Assembly: GCF_033100795.1 (NCBI RefSeq)
Contig: NZ_JAWLVI010000006.1
Coordinates: forward strand, 1 to 64,000
DNA from: Pseudothioclava sp033100795
Lineage (GTDB): Bacteria; Pseudomonadota; Alphaproteobacteria; Rhodobacterales; Rhodobacteraceae
Direction: 5' to 3'
Length of the DNA stretch: 64,000 nucleotides
Below the pieces are notes generated by a model, which saw only the letters and a list, made by a program, of their open reading frames with translations, had not been told where the DNA came from and ran no database searches. This document shows, piece by piece, positions 51,065 to 59,470 of this stretch (position 1 is its first letter; the number at the start of each line of letters is the position of its first letter). A program made the translations under genes and the position numbers.

Positions 51065-53517
51065 GCCAGACGCCCCCGCCGCATGGCCGTGCCGACCGCG
51101 GCCACGGCCATCCGCTCCAGTTCGGGCTGGGCATTGCGCAAGACGGTTGCCAGTTGCTCAGCCACGCCCATCTGCGCGCCCCGCGCATCGACAGTGAGAT
51201 GGACCGCGACCGGTGGCAGGCGTCCACCGCCGCGCGCGACCTCCGCGCGCGACAGGACCCGCTCGCCCCGCTGCAGGATCGTGGGCACCTCGTCAGGACG
51301 AAGGCCTGCCCAGCCACCGCCATGCATGCGTGGCGCACCGACAAAAACCGCTGCGGGTACAGACCGCGTATGGCCGGAGATCCCAACCATGCCGCCGGCA
51401 TGCGAAACGGCCGCCGCGACCGTACCGCCACCAAAAACACCCGCCAGCGCATTGGCGATGGGCCCCAGCACTGCGCGCTTGAAGGACAGAACTGCAAGGT
51501 CCGCCAAGATCGAGCGCACGAGGCCCTTGAAGTCGAACTTGCCGGTTTCAACAAAGCTCCGGAACGCGCTTTCCGCGCCACTGAACGCGCTGGACAAGGT
51601 TTCGCCGAGGCCCTTGCCCCAGTTCAGGGCGTCGGTGGCATAAGACTTCAGGGCGTCTGACACGGCACGCCAGCCGGTCACGATCTTCTCAGCCGCGCCA
51701 CCACCAGACCCGCTGCCGCCCACAGCATCTCCGGCCCGCTCCATGGCCTCCGTCAGCCGATCGGCCGAGGTCGTGGCCTCGTCGAGGGCCGCCGCGCCGT
51801 CTTCGCCGGTGCCTGCCACGGCATCGCGCAGCGCGCCCCAGGAGGTGAGCGGGGCGGTTGCGCCATTGGCGAGATCGGTCGCCGCCTGGCGGTAGGTGTT
51901 GGCTGTTGCCAGCGCCTCGGCAGCGATCGCATCGAGGCCGAGGTCGGGCGAGGTGAGAGGGTTGTCCTCGAAGGCCCGCCGGAACGCATCCGCTGCAGCC
52001 GTTCCGGCCTCCGCCGAGGCCCCGGCGAACGGGTTCGGGATATCGCCGAGGCTGAGTTCACCGATCTCGCCAAAACTGGTCTCGATGCCGACAGCCGCCA
52101 GCGCATCGCGAATGTTTCCTGTGAAGGCGTCGATCCGGGCGATTGCGCCGTTCAGCATGGCTTCGATCCCGTCAAGCATGCGGTTTGCAGCCGAGAAGAC
52201 CAGATCTCCGATCACATCCGGCAAGCGCGACCAGATCTCGCGCACAGCGAGAAGCGCGCCCTCGAAGGTGTTGGCAGTGGTGTTGCCAAAAGCCACGACA
52301 CTCTCGATGGCCCCGGCTATCCCGAAAGCGGCATCGGCCTTAAGATCGTAGAACATTGCGGTGGCTGCAGCCCCCGCGGCCGAAGCGCCCATCTTGATCC
52401 GGTCCCAGACCTCGACTGCGACATCCTTCAACAGACCCATGGCCTCGCCGATGCCGCCCGCGCCAGACGCCAGACGCGTGAACCAGTAGACCAGTTCGCC
52501 CGCGCCGACGATCAGAGCGCCAATGCCGGTGCGGATGAGGGCACCTTTCAGCACAACGAGCGTGGTGGCCAAACCTCGGACAGAGAGTGCCACGGCCGCC
52601 ATAGTGGCCACCCAGCGTCCGGCGAGGAAGGTGGCGAAGGTCCCGGCATAGACAGCAAGCCGATCAAGGTTGGCGAGCACCGCATCAAAGGCTTGGGCAA
52701 TCGGGCTGGTGCTGGACGCAAGGGCGACAAACGCATTGGCCGCAGCCTCCAGCGTGGGCGCCAGCGCGACAGCGATCCGATTGCGCACGCCGGTGAAGAC
52801 CTGCCCAATGCTGACCAGCGCGAGTTCCGAGCGGCGCATGGCGGCGATGGCATCTGCATCGAGCACCGCCCCAAGGGCCTGCGCCTGTGCGCCAAGCCGG
52901 GTCATCTCTGCGCCGCCGTTTTGCAGGATTGGGATTAGCCGCGTGGCATCGGACGCCATGGCCTCGAGATAGAAGGTCATCTCCTGCTGACTGACGCCCG
53001 CGCGCTCGAGGCTCGAGACATAGAGTTGCAGCGCCTCCGGCCCCGAAAGCCGCGCAAACTGATCGGCCGTCACGCCCACGCGCGGCGCGATGTGTTCAAA
53101 AAAATCCGCCATCGGACCGCCGCCCGTCTGCAGGAAATCCCCCGCCCGGTCGTTCACGTCCTTCAGGATATCGGCGAGTTTTTCCTGCTCGATGCCGACT
53201 GTGGCCGAAGCGGCCGACCAGCGCTGGAACAGCTCTGGATTGGCATTGGCGACCTGGGAGAGCTGGTTGATTTCGTTGGCGGCAGAAACCGTCGAGCGGG
53301 TCATCGAGACGACGGCAGCAGCAAGGGCCGTGGCAGCAGCCGTCGCCGCGATCCGGGCCCGGCGTGCGAAGGCGGCCATGCGCGCGTTGGCCTGGTCCAG
53401 TTCACGGCTAAGTCGACCAAACCCACGCGAACCAGCCTCGCCGACGCCCTCGAGTTCGGCACGCACCTGGCGCCCGCCCGTCGCGGAGAGGCGGACGGAG
53501 ACTTGTTTCGTAGCCAT
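51061..53517 (-). CDS. Phage tape measure protein
   Basis: An 818-aa protein. The start (VSVRLSATGGRQVRAELEGV) leads into a long helical region with several hydrophobic segments (around AVYAGTFATFLAGRWVATMA and ALIRTGIGALIVGAGELVYW). The C-terminus (AVHLTVDARGAQMGVAEQLA) is typical for tape measures. It sets tail length. ATG 53517 behind AAGGA is chosen over 53532. The HigBA cargo begins 44 bp upstream on the other strand. Confidence 0.9.
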   Translation of the reverse strand: MATKQVSVRLSATGGRQVRAELEGVGEAGSRGFGRLSRELDQANARMAAFARRARIAATAAATALAAAVVSMTRSTVSAANEINQLSQVANANPELFQRWSAASATVGIEQEKLADILKDVNDRAGDFLQTGGGPMADFFEHIAPRVGVTADQFARLSGPEALQLYVSSLERAGVSQQEMTFYLEAMASDATRLIPILQNGGAEMTRLGAQAQALGAVLDADAIAAMRRSELALVSIGQVFTGVRNRIAVALAPTLEAAANAFVALASSTSPIAQAFDAVLANLDRLAVYAGTFATFLAGRWVATMAAVALSVRGLATTLVVLKGALIRTGIGALIVGAGELVYWFTRLASGAGGIGEAMGLLKDVAVEVWDRIKMGASAAGAAATAMFYDLKADAAFGIAGAIESVVAFGNTTANTFEGALLAVREIWSRLPDVIGDLVFSAANRMLDGIEAMLNGAIARIDAFTGNIRDALAAVGIETSFGEIGELSLGDIPNPFAGASAEAGTAAADAFRRAFEDNPLTSPDLGLDAIAAEALATANTYRQAATDLANGATAPLTSWGALRDAVAGTGEDGAAALDEATTSADRLTEAMERAGDAVGGSGSGGGAAEKIVTGWRAVSDALKSYATDALNWGKGLGETLSSAFSGAESAFRSFVETGKFDFKGLVRSILADLAVLSFKRAVLGPIANALAGVFGGGTVAAAVSHAGGMVGISGHTRSVPAAVFVGAPRMHGGGWAGLRPDEVPTILQRGERVLSRAEVARGGGRLPPVAVHLTVDARGAQMGVAEQLATVLRNAQPELERMAVAAVGTAMRRGRLA

Positions 53518-53533
53518 AAGGGGTCCTTGCAAA

Positions 53534-53554
53534 ATGTATCAACTCATGATACAT
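53534..53554. promoter_or_regulatory. Palindromic operator candidate of HigBA
   Basis: ATGTATC-aactcat-GATACAT is a perfect 7-bp inverted repeat with a 7-nt centre, just ahead of the higB start (53561). TTGCAA lies at 53527-53532. It may be bound by HigA. Confidence 0.55.
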
Positions 53555-53560
53555 GAGAGC

Positions 53561-53842
53561 ATGATCGTTAGCACACGTGGAAAGCTCGCCGCCGCAGCGG
53601 TTCAGGACCGTTTTGGCAAAGGCTTTCCCGCTGACTTGGTCAAACGCACGCGCGCTATGCTTTCGGCACTGGACGCTGCAGTCGTTCTTGAAGATTTACG
53701 GTTCCCGCCGGGCAATCATCTTGAAGCCCTGAGCGGCGACCGCGCGGGACAACACTCGGTGCGCATCAACGGACAATGGCGCATTTGTTTCATCTGGACC
53801 GATCAAGGACCTGCAGAGGTCGAGATCGTCGACTATCACTAG
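53561..53842 (+). CDS. higB: HigB-type toxin (phage cargo)
   Basis: A 93-aa RelE-superfamily HigB. VQDRFGKGFPADLVKRTRAM, VVLEDLRFPPGNHLEALSGD and GQHSVRINGQWRICFIWTDQ are hallmark segments of the HigB group, ending AEVEIVDYH. It is a ribosome-dependent mRNA interferase by family. Toxin-first order; higA begins 10 nt after its stop. Opposite strand to the late genes. Confidence 0.9.
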   Translation: MIVSTRGKLAAAAVQDRFGKGFPADLVKRTRAMLSALDAAVVLEDLRFPPGNHLEALSGDRAGQHSVRINGQWRICFIWTDQGPAEVEIVDYH

Positions 53843-53852
53843 GAGAGCCAAC

Positions 53853-54143
53853 ATGAGCCTCGTGACCAATCCGTCCCATCCCGGCGAAGTCTTGGCCGAG
53901 CTGTATCTGGTACCGCTCGAGATGAGTGCCATCGCCCTTGCTGCAAAGCTCGATGTGCCTCGCACCCGGATCGAGCGCCTCGTCAAAGGCCAGACCGCCA
54001 TCACCGTTGATACGGCCATGCGGCTCGCGCGGTTCTTTTCCACGACCCCAGAGTACTGGATGAACCTCCAGCGCGCGTGGGATCTGGCTCGGGCCCGCGA
54101 GACGATCGACGTCTCAGGCATCAAACCCCTCGAGGCTGCCTGA
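53853..54143 (+). CDS. higA: HigA-type antitoxin (phage cargo)
   Basis: A 96-aa Xre antitoxin. NPSHPGEVLAELYLVPLEMS is the HigA signature, then AIALAAKLDVPRTRIERLVK (HTH) and DTAMRLARFFSTTPEYWMNL. It should repress the promoter and block HigB. Its last 30 bp overlap the 3' end of the convergent phage chaperone gene. Confidence 0.9.
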   Translation: MSLVTNPSHPGEVLAELYLVPLEMSAIALAAKLDVPRTRIERLVKGQTAITVDTAMRLARFFSTTPEYWMNLQRAWDLARARETIDVSGIKPLEAA

Positions 54144-54410
54144 GCCAGTCGCCTCTTCGTTGGTCTTGCGCACCATCACGGCCTCGATGGGCGGCAAGAG
54201 CTCCGCAATGATGAGGGGCGAGAGCCCGAGGGCCGCCCCGAGTTGCAGGGCCGCACCCATGTCCCAGCCGAGCACAGCGCCGCCGCTCATGCCGCCTGCG
54301 ACGCGTACCTGTCCGCTGAGGCGTTGAACGAGGTCCCAGACCTGCCAGCCCTCGAGGGTCTGAGGTTGATGGAGGCTGCGCGGACATTCCGGGCACGTAG
54401 AGGAACACAC
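54114..54410 (-). CDS. Tail assembly chaperone, second frame (gpT-like; read by -1 frameshift)
   Basis: The frame encodes LEGWQVWDLVQRLSGQVRVA, then GWDMGAALQLGAALGLSPLI and AELLPPIEAVMVRKTNEE. A GTG at 54410 could start it alone. However, the frame is open back to the A-AAA-AAC at 54464-54470. A -1 shift there joins it to the upstream chaperone as one product of about 235 aa ending at 54114. The shift region adds RLTALADWEFSGGGDY and a Cys-x2-Cys-x3-Cys-x2-Cys cluster. This matches the gpG/gpGT arrangement of lambda-like phages. Confidence 0.75.
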   Translation of the reverse strand: MCSSTCPECPRSLHQPQTLEGWQVWDLVQRLSGQVRVAGGMSGGAVLGWDMGAALQLGAALGLSPLIIAELLPPIEAVMVRKTNEEATGSGSLEGFDA

Positions 54411-54457
54411 CGCGCAATAGTCACCGCCCCCGCTGAACTCCCAGTCGGCGAGAGCGG

Positions 54458-54820
54458 TCAGGCGTTTTTTTCCGCGTCCAGGATCAGCGCGCCCGCTATG
54501 TATTTCGTCTGGAAGGCCTCGAAGATCGGCCAGAGTTCCAGTAGCGCGTCGATGCCCTCAGGCGTGAGAGGCAGTGGCTTGCCGTCTTCATCGCCCACGC
54601 CTTCCCAATCCTTCACGACGATGCGCGCAACGGCCTTGGCCACGATGCGCGCGAGGTCATCGTTGGAGGCGCTCCCGTCAGCATCACCGGCGGCCGCGAC
54701 GATCGTCGGATCGCTGCGCGCGGCCAACATGATGGCGGTGGTCAGGGGCTCTACCAGCAGTCGGACACCGTGGCCCAAATCAAGCCAGCGGGGTTCATTC
54801 GACAGGTTCAGGCGGAGCAT
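54458..54820 (-). CDS. Tail assembly chaperone, first frame (gpG-like)
   Basis: A 120-aa protein: LNLSNEPRWLDLGHGVRLLV, LARIVAKAVARIVVKDWEGV and LLELWPIFEAFQTKYIAGAL. It ends DAEKNA at TGA 54458-54460. The -1 slippery site A-AAA-AAC lies in the codons for its residues K118 and N119. It lies between tail tube and tape measure genes, the standard place for tail chaperones. It should coat the tape measure during tail assembly. Start ATG overlaps the tail tube stop. Confidence 0.82.
   Translation of the reverse strand: MLRLNLSNEPRWLDLGHGVRLLVEPLTTAIMLAARSDPTIVAAAGDADGSASNDDLARIVAKAVARIVVKDWEGVGDEDGKPLPLTPEGIDALLELWPIFEAFQTKYIAGALILDAEKNA
54464..54470 (-). promoter_or_regulatory. Programmed -1 ribosomal frameshift site A-AAA-AAC
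   Basis: On the minus strand a run of seven A followed by C gives the heptamer A AAA AAC in the correct phase (X-XXY-YYZ) of the upstream chaperone. A shift by -1 leads exactly into the long downstream frame. No pseudoknot was modelled. Confidence 0.75.
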
Positions 54821-55761
54821 CAGTAATCCTCGCGGTCATTTACAAGCGTGACGGTGCACATCCGGCCCGCGACAGGATCGCTGGCCGCCTGCCAATCGAA
54901 GGTAGCCTGTACGCCTTGCGGGCCGGAGATTTCGATCCGGGGGCGCGGCAGATAGACGGCGTGGGCGGTCAGGGTCAGGGTCTCGCCAGTCGGCAGCGTG
55001 TAGGAGAACTCGAGCTCGCAGGCCTCGCCATTGATCGCTTGGGTCACGAGCGTCTGATCGGCAAAACGTACGACGATAGTGCCGGTGAGCGCCGCGATAG
55101 ACGGATCGGCGCCGTCGATCTTCCCATCCGCCCGGATGGTCTCGATGCGGTCGAGATTGTTGGCATAGGTAAGGTTGGCAGAGACAACGTTACCTATGTT
55201 GACCCCATTCCGCGTAATCGCCCCGTTGAAATGACCAAACCGTTTCAGGGCGATATTGGCGGACGTGCCCGCCGCACTTGTCGTGGCAATGTTTTCGCCT
55301 TGGGCCACGATGCTGGCAGTGGCGGTGAGCAAGCCAGAGCGCGCCATCTGCCAGCTCAGGCTGTCCACCATGCAGCCGGAATACATCGCATAGCGCGGCA
55401 CCTCTGGCATGCCGGTCTCGACTGAGAAGCTGGGCAGAGACCAGTTTCCGGAGCGGAACTCGTGGCTATAGGGCGCATCGGCACCCGTTGTGGTAGGCGC
55501 GCCAAAAGCAGCCTTCAGCCAAAAGCCAAAGGCCTCGGCATCGATCGGGATCACCACGTCGCCATCCGCCGTCACCGCATCCTTGATGGGCGCCTGCGGA
55601 TCGCGGCCATAGCCCAAGAGTTCCGAGGTCTGCAGCGGTTGCTCAGCCCCCAGCGTGGTGCTGGCAAAGGGCATCTTGGTGTAGCCGCTCGCAGGTGGCG
55701 TCCCATAAGTCGTTTCGAACGCCAGCGCCATCTGCGCCCGCGCCCCTTGGGCTCGTGCCAT
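54820..55761 (-). CDS. Phage tail tube protein
   Basis: A 313-aa protein. RAQMALAFETTYGTPPASGY is a typical start for tail tube proteins of this phage group; DGDVVIPIDAEAFGFWLKAA, VEIGMPEVPRYAMYSGCMVD-like and FNGAITRNGVNIGNVVSANL segments follow. It forms the hexameric tube stacked on the tape measure. A bactofilin gene reads away from its 5' end after 85 bp. Confidence 0.82.
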   Translation of the reverse strand: MARAQGARAQMALAFETTYGTPPASGYTKMPFASTTLGAEQPLQTSELLGYGRDPQAPIKDAVTADGDVVIPIDAEAFGFWLKAAFGAPTTTGADAPYSHEFRSGNWSLPSFSVETGMPEVPRYAMYSGCMVDSLSWQMARSGLLTATASIVAQGENIATTSAAGTSANIALKRFGHFNGAITRNGVNIGNVVSANLTYANNLDRIETIRADGKIDGADPSIAALTGTIVVRFADQTLVTQAINGEACELEFSYTLPTGETLTLTAHAVYLPRPRIEISGPQGVQATFDWQAASDPVAGRMCTVTLVNDREDY

Positions 55762-55845
55762 GTTCTGTCCCTTTCGTATATGATCGCCCCAACAGGCTTG
55801 ACCCGTTCGCCATTTGCAACCAACTGGCCAAAACTCCGCACAGAA

Positions 55846-56244
55846 ATGGCCTTGCCAATGTTTGCAAAAGCAAAAGAAGAAACCGCCAAGTCTTACGAGG
55901 CCCCCTATCGGGAGGGCAGCCTCACCGACAAGCGCCGCTCAGTCCTCCACGAAGGCATTACCATCAAAGGGGATTGGAGCAGCGACGGGATCGTCGAGTT
56001 CGGTGGAACGATCGTCGGCGATTTGACCGCAGAAACACTCGTGCTGACCAAAGACGGCAAAATCACAGGCAACGTTCGGGCCCATACCGTCATGGTCGAA
56101 GGCCAGATCGAGGGCACGATTGCAGCGGTGACGGTCACCATCAAATCTCAAGCCCGGGTCAACGCAAATATCGCGGCCGAAGTCATTTCTGTCGATGCGG
56201 GCGCTCAGATGAACGGTCACCTGCAAACCAAAGAGAAAGCCTAA
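55846..56244 (+). CDS. Bactofilin (polymer-forming cytoskeletal protein) embedded in the phage
   Basis: A 132-aa bactofilin. Repeated short beta-helix rungs are visible from about residue 36: ITIKGDWSSDGIVEFGGTIV, GDLTAETLVLTKDGKITGNV, RAHTVMVEGQIEGTIAAVTV, TIKSQARVNANIAAEVISVD. The flanking ends are polar and short, as in this family. Bactofilins form filaments in many bacteria and influence shape and cell-wall growth. Its place on the + strand within phage tail genes is unusual. Its TAA shares CTAA (56241-56244) with the convergent phage gene stop. Start ATG 55846 is most likely; 55780 is possible. Confidence 0.87.
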   Translation: MALPMFAKAKEETAKSYEAPYREGSLTDKRRSVLHEGITIKGDWSSDGIVEFGGTIVGDLTAETLVLTKDGKITGNVRAHTVMVEGQIEGTIAAVTVTIKSQARVNANIAAEVISVDAGAQMNGHLQTKEKA

Positions 56245-56663
56245 GCCAAAGGATCCGCCGTCGTGTAATAGAGCACGATCGGAATGATCGCAGCTTTCAG
56301 GGGGGAAGCGCCCTCAATCGGCAAATCGACAGGTTGCGGAGCTTCAGGCTCAACCCAGTCGCAATGGCCACACAATGTTCGGTCGGATGCGAGCACCGCC
56401 CCAAGGCTCGCAACCAGCCAGTCAAAGGCTGCATCGCGCCCCTCGCTCACTTGCACGATTACCTCGATCTCAGCCCGATGCTGGTAATGATAAGCCAGAG
56501 GCGAGAGCGTCACCTCAGGCGTCCCCGGCTCCCCATCTCGCAAGATCACAACGCTCTCCCGACCGATCCGTTCCGGCAGCACCGCGTTGCGCAGCACCAA
56601 GGCATCCAGCACCTGAAGCTTGCCATGCAAAGAGGCAAGGATGGTTTCGCGAGAACTGAGCAT
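56241..56663 (-). CDS. Phage minor tail protein (gpU-like position)
   Basis: A 140-aa protein: SSRETILASLHGKLQVLDAL, VTLSPLAYHYQHRAEIEVIV, then AAIIPIVLYYTTADPLA. It lies between the DUF6441-type gene and the tail tube gene, the gpU (tail terminator) place in lambda-like phages. The start is uncertain: ATG 56663 follows a purine-rich stretch; 56702 lies 5 bp from the first tRNA gene. Its stop overlaps the bactofilin stop. Confidence 0.7.
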   Translation of the reverse strand: MLSSRETILASLHGKLQVLDALVLRNAVLPERIGRESVVILRDGEPGTPEVTLSPLAYHYQHRAEIEVIVQVSEGRDAAFDWLVASLGAVLASDRTLCGHCDWVEPEAPQPVDLPIEGASPLKAAIIPIVLYYTTADPLA

Positions 56664-56706
56664 GCAGTTGTTTTCTTCTTTCAATTCCGTCATGAAGCCC
56701 ACTGGC

Positions 56707-56782
56707 GGGCCTGTAGCTCAGCGGTTAGAGCAGGGCGCTCATAACGCCTTGGTCGCAGGTTCGAATCCTGCCAGGCCTACCA
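56707..56782 (+). tRNA. tRNA with CAT anticodon, probably tRNA-Ile2
   Basis: A full cloverleaf: acceptor GGGCCTG/CAGGCCT, anticodon loop CTCATAA with CAT, T arm GCAGGTTCGAATCCTGC, encoded CCA. The D arm and TTGGTCGC variable region resemble the minor tRNA-Ile whose C34 is modified to lysidine to read AUA. Elongator Met is the alternative. Confidence 0.92.
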
Positions 56783-56784
56783 AA

Positions 56785-56868
56785 GCCCCCTTGGTGGAAT
56801 GGTAGACACTGGAGACTTAAAATCTTTTGCCTTCGAGCGTGCCGGTTCAAGTCCGGCAGGGGGCACCA
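56785..56868 (+). tRNA. tRNA-Leu (TAA)
   Basis: Acceptor GCCCCCT pairs with AGGGGGC; anticodon TAA in CTTAAAA; long variable arm; T arm GCCGGTTCAAGTCCGGC; encoded CCA. It reads UUA and UUG. It starts 3 nt after the first tRNA. Confidence 0.95.
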
Positions 56869-56870
56869 AA

Positions 56871-56960
56871 GGAAGTGTGGCCGAGTGGCTTAAGGCTCTG
56901 GTCTTGAAAACCAGCGTAGGTGAAAGCCTACCGTGGGTTCGAATCCCACCGCTTCCGCCA
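56871..56960 (+). tRNA. tRNA-Ser (TGA)
   Basis: Acceptor GGAAGTG pairs with CGCTTCC; anticodon TGA in CTTGAAA; long variable arm (GTAGGTGAAAGCCTAC); T arm GTGGGTTCGAATCCCAC; 3' end GCCA. It reads UCA and relatives. It starts 3 nt after tRNA-Leu. Confidence 0.95.
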
Positions 56961-57001
56961 CTTCACTTTCCTTTTGATTGCAAATAAGTATCGCGGAAGG
57001 C

Positions 57002-57077
<76 letters not shown>

Positions 57078-57114
57078 TTAGCGAGCTTCACAACAGTCTG
57101 CTTCGGTCGCCCTC

Positions 57115-57747
57115 TCACCCAAACCGCCCCTCCACCCAGTTCGCCACGATCAGCCCCGGCACCGCCGCCTGCGCGCGTTCTGCATCCCGCGCAAGATCCA
57201 GCCGTTTCGCGAGCTTCACCTGCGGCACCAGCAGAAAAATCGGCACCGTCGCTTTTCCACGGCCCGTCTTGGACCGCGAGGCCACGCCTAAGCCCCGGCT
57301 GTTCAGCCGTCCATCAGCCACCAGCAAGCTTGGACCGTTTCGCCGATAGACAAACCGCAGGCGCAGACCGCGCCGCCTTTCCCATTCGCCGGGCGTGAGC
57401 GCCTTGCCGCGCGTGCCCTTACCGGCCGCCGGCGTTGGGATGGCAAGCCAGAACCCGTCCCGCGAGCGGATGAGCGGGCCTGTGTCATGAGCGCCGACGA
57501 TAACCGGCGCCTTCGACCAGACGAGTGCCGCAGCGTTCAGGCTCTCCCCTGACCTCGGATAGGTCTGGCTCCGGATCGAGTTTGCCAGCCGCCGCCCAAG
57601 TCCCGCTTGGGTGATCTGCCCTCGCCAGGCGGTCTTGAGACCGGTTCCCGCTTCCCGCATGGCAGCGCTGACAGCCTTTTCGCCAGCTTTGACCTCCGCG
57701 GCCATGACCGCGACCAGATCCGGGCTGATGTCGATGCTAAGTTTCAC
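57115..57747 (-). CDS. DUF6441-type phage protein (gpZ-like position)
   Basis: A 210-aa basic protein: LVAVMAAEVKAGEKAVSAAM, LGRRLANSIRSQTYPRSGES and FLLVPQVKLAKRLDLARDAE. The pattern fits DUF6441, found between head-tail joining and tail genes of Rhodobacteraceae phages (recollection). It could act like gpZ in tail completion. Overlaps the upstream gene by 4 bp. Confidence 0.72.
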   Translation of the reverse strand: MKLSIDISPDLVAVMAAEVKAGEKAVSAAMREAGTGLKTAWRGQITQAGLGRRLANSIRSQTYPRSGESLNAAALVWSKAPVIVGAHDTGPLIRSRDGFWLAIPTPAAGKGTRGKALTPGEWERRRGLRLRFVYRRNGPSLLVADGRLNSRGLGVASRSKTGRGKATVPIFLLVPQVKLAKRLDLARDAERAQAAVPGLIVANWVEGRFG

Positions 57748-58055
57748 GCGGGGGCCAGCTCAATCGTCCAGACAAGCCGCTCGCGGTCCCGACGCGGCTC
57801 ACCCTGGATCAGGAAGGTTTCTTCGCCGATCAGAATCTGTTCTTGCGGCCGAGGGGCCGGGATATCAGCCACCCGCACATCGATCCGGGTGGTGTCCGAC
57901 AGGAGCCGCGCCGAGCCAAACTCCGTAAGCTCGTCGGGCCGGCGCAGAATGCCGCGGGCACGGGTGAATTGCCCCTCGTTGTCCCGATGCCAGATCTCGA
58001 CCGAGAGATTGGCATCGAGGAAAAGAACCCCAAGCGCGTCTGCAAAGGCGGTCAT
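57744..58055 (-). CDS. Head-tail joining protein (gpFII-like)
   Basis: A 103-aa protein: TAFADALGVLFLDANLSVEI, FTRARGILRRPDELTEFGSA and QILIGEETFLIQGEPRRDRE. It lies directly after the major capsid gene, as head-tail connector proteins do. The ATG at 58055 overlaps the capsid stop by one base (TGATG); the longer frame would overlap more. Confidence 0.75.
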   Translation of the reverse strand: MTAFADALGVLFLDANLSVEIWHRDNEGQFTRARGILRRPDELTEFGSARLLSDTTRIDVRVADIPAPRPQEQILIGEETFLIQGEPRRDRERLVWTIELAPA

Positions 58056-59068
58056 CACGTCCGCTTGGCCGAGCGCAAAACCTGCGGCCGGGTGCAGATC
58101 GGCAGCGGGTTGCTCTCGATCTCGAGCCGCACCCATTCGTCGCGGTCGCGATCGGGGATCATCCGCGCATAGAGCGGAAGGCCCAGCGTGTTGACCGTCT
58201 CGAACGTGTCGGCCGGGGCGTAGTAGATCTCGAAGAGGCCCTCGACTCCTTCCGGGTAGAAATACGCCTTGTCGGTCGGCACGCCAAAGCCAAGCCCGCC
58301 CCGGTAGCGGCGGAAGGTGATGCCGCCGAAGCTGACCTCCTCCCCTACCCTGCCCCGCAGATCGGCCGCGGCTGCCGTGTTGAGATAGGTCTCGCGCACC
58401 TCCTTATGGGCCACGAGATCGGCAAAGAAGGCCGAGCCGCATTCGGCGCGCAGCTGCACCTGACCGGCAGCGAGGCCGCCAAGGCTATCCTCGACGCTTT
58501 CGATCAGCGCCTGGCAGCGTTTCCTGAGCGCGCCAGAAGCTGGCGATTGGTTGTCGAGATCAAAATCGACCTCAGCCGCCGGTGTGATGCCAAACTCGGT
58601 GTAGTAGTTGATCACCGTCGCGCCATCCTTCGGGTCCTTCACCACGCCTTGAATTCCATTGAAGAGGTGGAACTCGAAGGTGGCCTCCGCGTCGTTGCGC
58701 AGCCGTCCCATCTTGCGGGCTACTTCGGTCTGGACCTGCTGGGTGGCGGTTTCCGAGCCGAAGTCGCGGATCCCCTGGATCTCGGCGGCCCAAAGCACGT
58801 CCTGCTTCTTGAACTGGCGGCAGACAAAGGCGCGCATGTCGCGACGTTCGGGGATCTGCTGTTCATAGGCAGAGCCCCTTTCCGAGAACGGGATCAGCGA
58901 CAGCGTGCCATCGCGGCTTTCGATCATCACTGTGCGCTGGCGCACGCCGCGCGCCCCGAACAGGCCGGAGCCCGACAGGATCGCCGGCTTGAAGGGGATG
59001 TTTTCCAGAGCCCGGGTGAGCTCGATAATGCTGAAGGCGTCGCCCTCAAAGATGTCCATGGTTGCCAT
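58055..59068 (-). CDS. Major capsid protein (gpE family)
   Basis: A 337-aa capsid protein of the lambda gpE type. FEGDAFSIIELTRALENIPF at the start, RRDMRAFVCRQFKKQDVLWA, and the C-terminal VPTDKAYFYPEGVEGLFEIY then PADTFETVNTLGLPLYARMI are characteristic of PF03864. It forms the icosahedral shell after maturation. Confidence 0.92.
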   Translation of the reverse strand: MATMDIFEGDAFSIIELTRALENIPFKPAILSGSGLFGARGVRQRTVMIESRDGTLSLIPFSERGSAYEQQIPERRDMRAFVCRQFKKQDVLWAAEIQGIRDFGSETATQQVQTEVARKMGRLRNDAEATFEFHLFNGIQGVVKDPKDGATVINYYTEFGITPAAEVDFDLDNQSPASGALRKRCQALIESVEDSLGGLAAGQVQLRAECGSAFFADLVAHKEVRETYLNTAAAADLRGRVGEEVSFGGITFRRYRGGLGFGVPTDKAYFYPEGVEGLFEIYYAPADTFETVNTLGLPLYARMIPDRDRDEWVRLEIESNPLPICTRPQVLRSAKRT

Positions 59069-59092
59069 GGGGATGTCCTTTCTCTCTCAGGC

Positions 59093-59464
59093 TCAGCGCA
59101 AGATGATGCCAAGTGCGGCCAAAGCCGTGGTGGCGGCGGTGATCTGGGCCTCGGTCGCACCGTCAGGCCAGACGAGCTCATGCTGGTTCACAAGCGTGGG
59201 GCCGCGCAGGACGACGACGCCAGGCGCATCGGCCGCCGAGGCATCGACACCGGCCCAGAGAATGCCAGCAGCATTCTGACTGCCGTTCGTCGCAGCCGGT
59301 GCGAGCCCGGTGTACTTGCCGCCGGTGGTGATCTTGCCGAGCACTGTGCCAGGCGCGAGCTTTCCGGCGCCCGAGGCGATGGTGACGGTTTCTCGGGTGT
59401 AATCGCGGAGCACTTCCCAGACGAGGAAGCCGCCCGCGTGTTTGCCTTCAGAGAGCGTGGTCAT
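59093..59464 (-). CDS. Head decoration protein (gpD family)
   Basis: A 123-aa gpD-like protein. HAGGFLVWEVLRDYTRETVT, GTVLGKITTGGKYTGLAPAA and AAGILWAGVDASAADAPGVV match the decoration family. It binds the expanded capsid at threefold sites. It sits between the protease and capsid genes. Confidence 0.9.
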   Translation of the reverse strand: MTTLSEGKHAGGFLVWEVLRDYTRETVTIASGAGKLAPGTVLGKITTGGKYTGLAPAATNGSQNAAGILWAGVDASAADAPGVVVLRGPTLVNQHELVWPDGATEAQITAATTALAALGIILR

Positions 59465-59470
59465 GATGCG

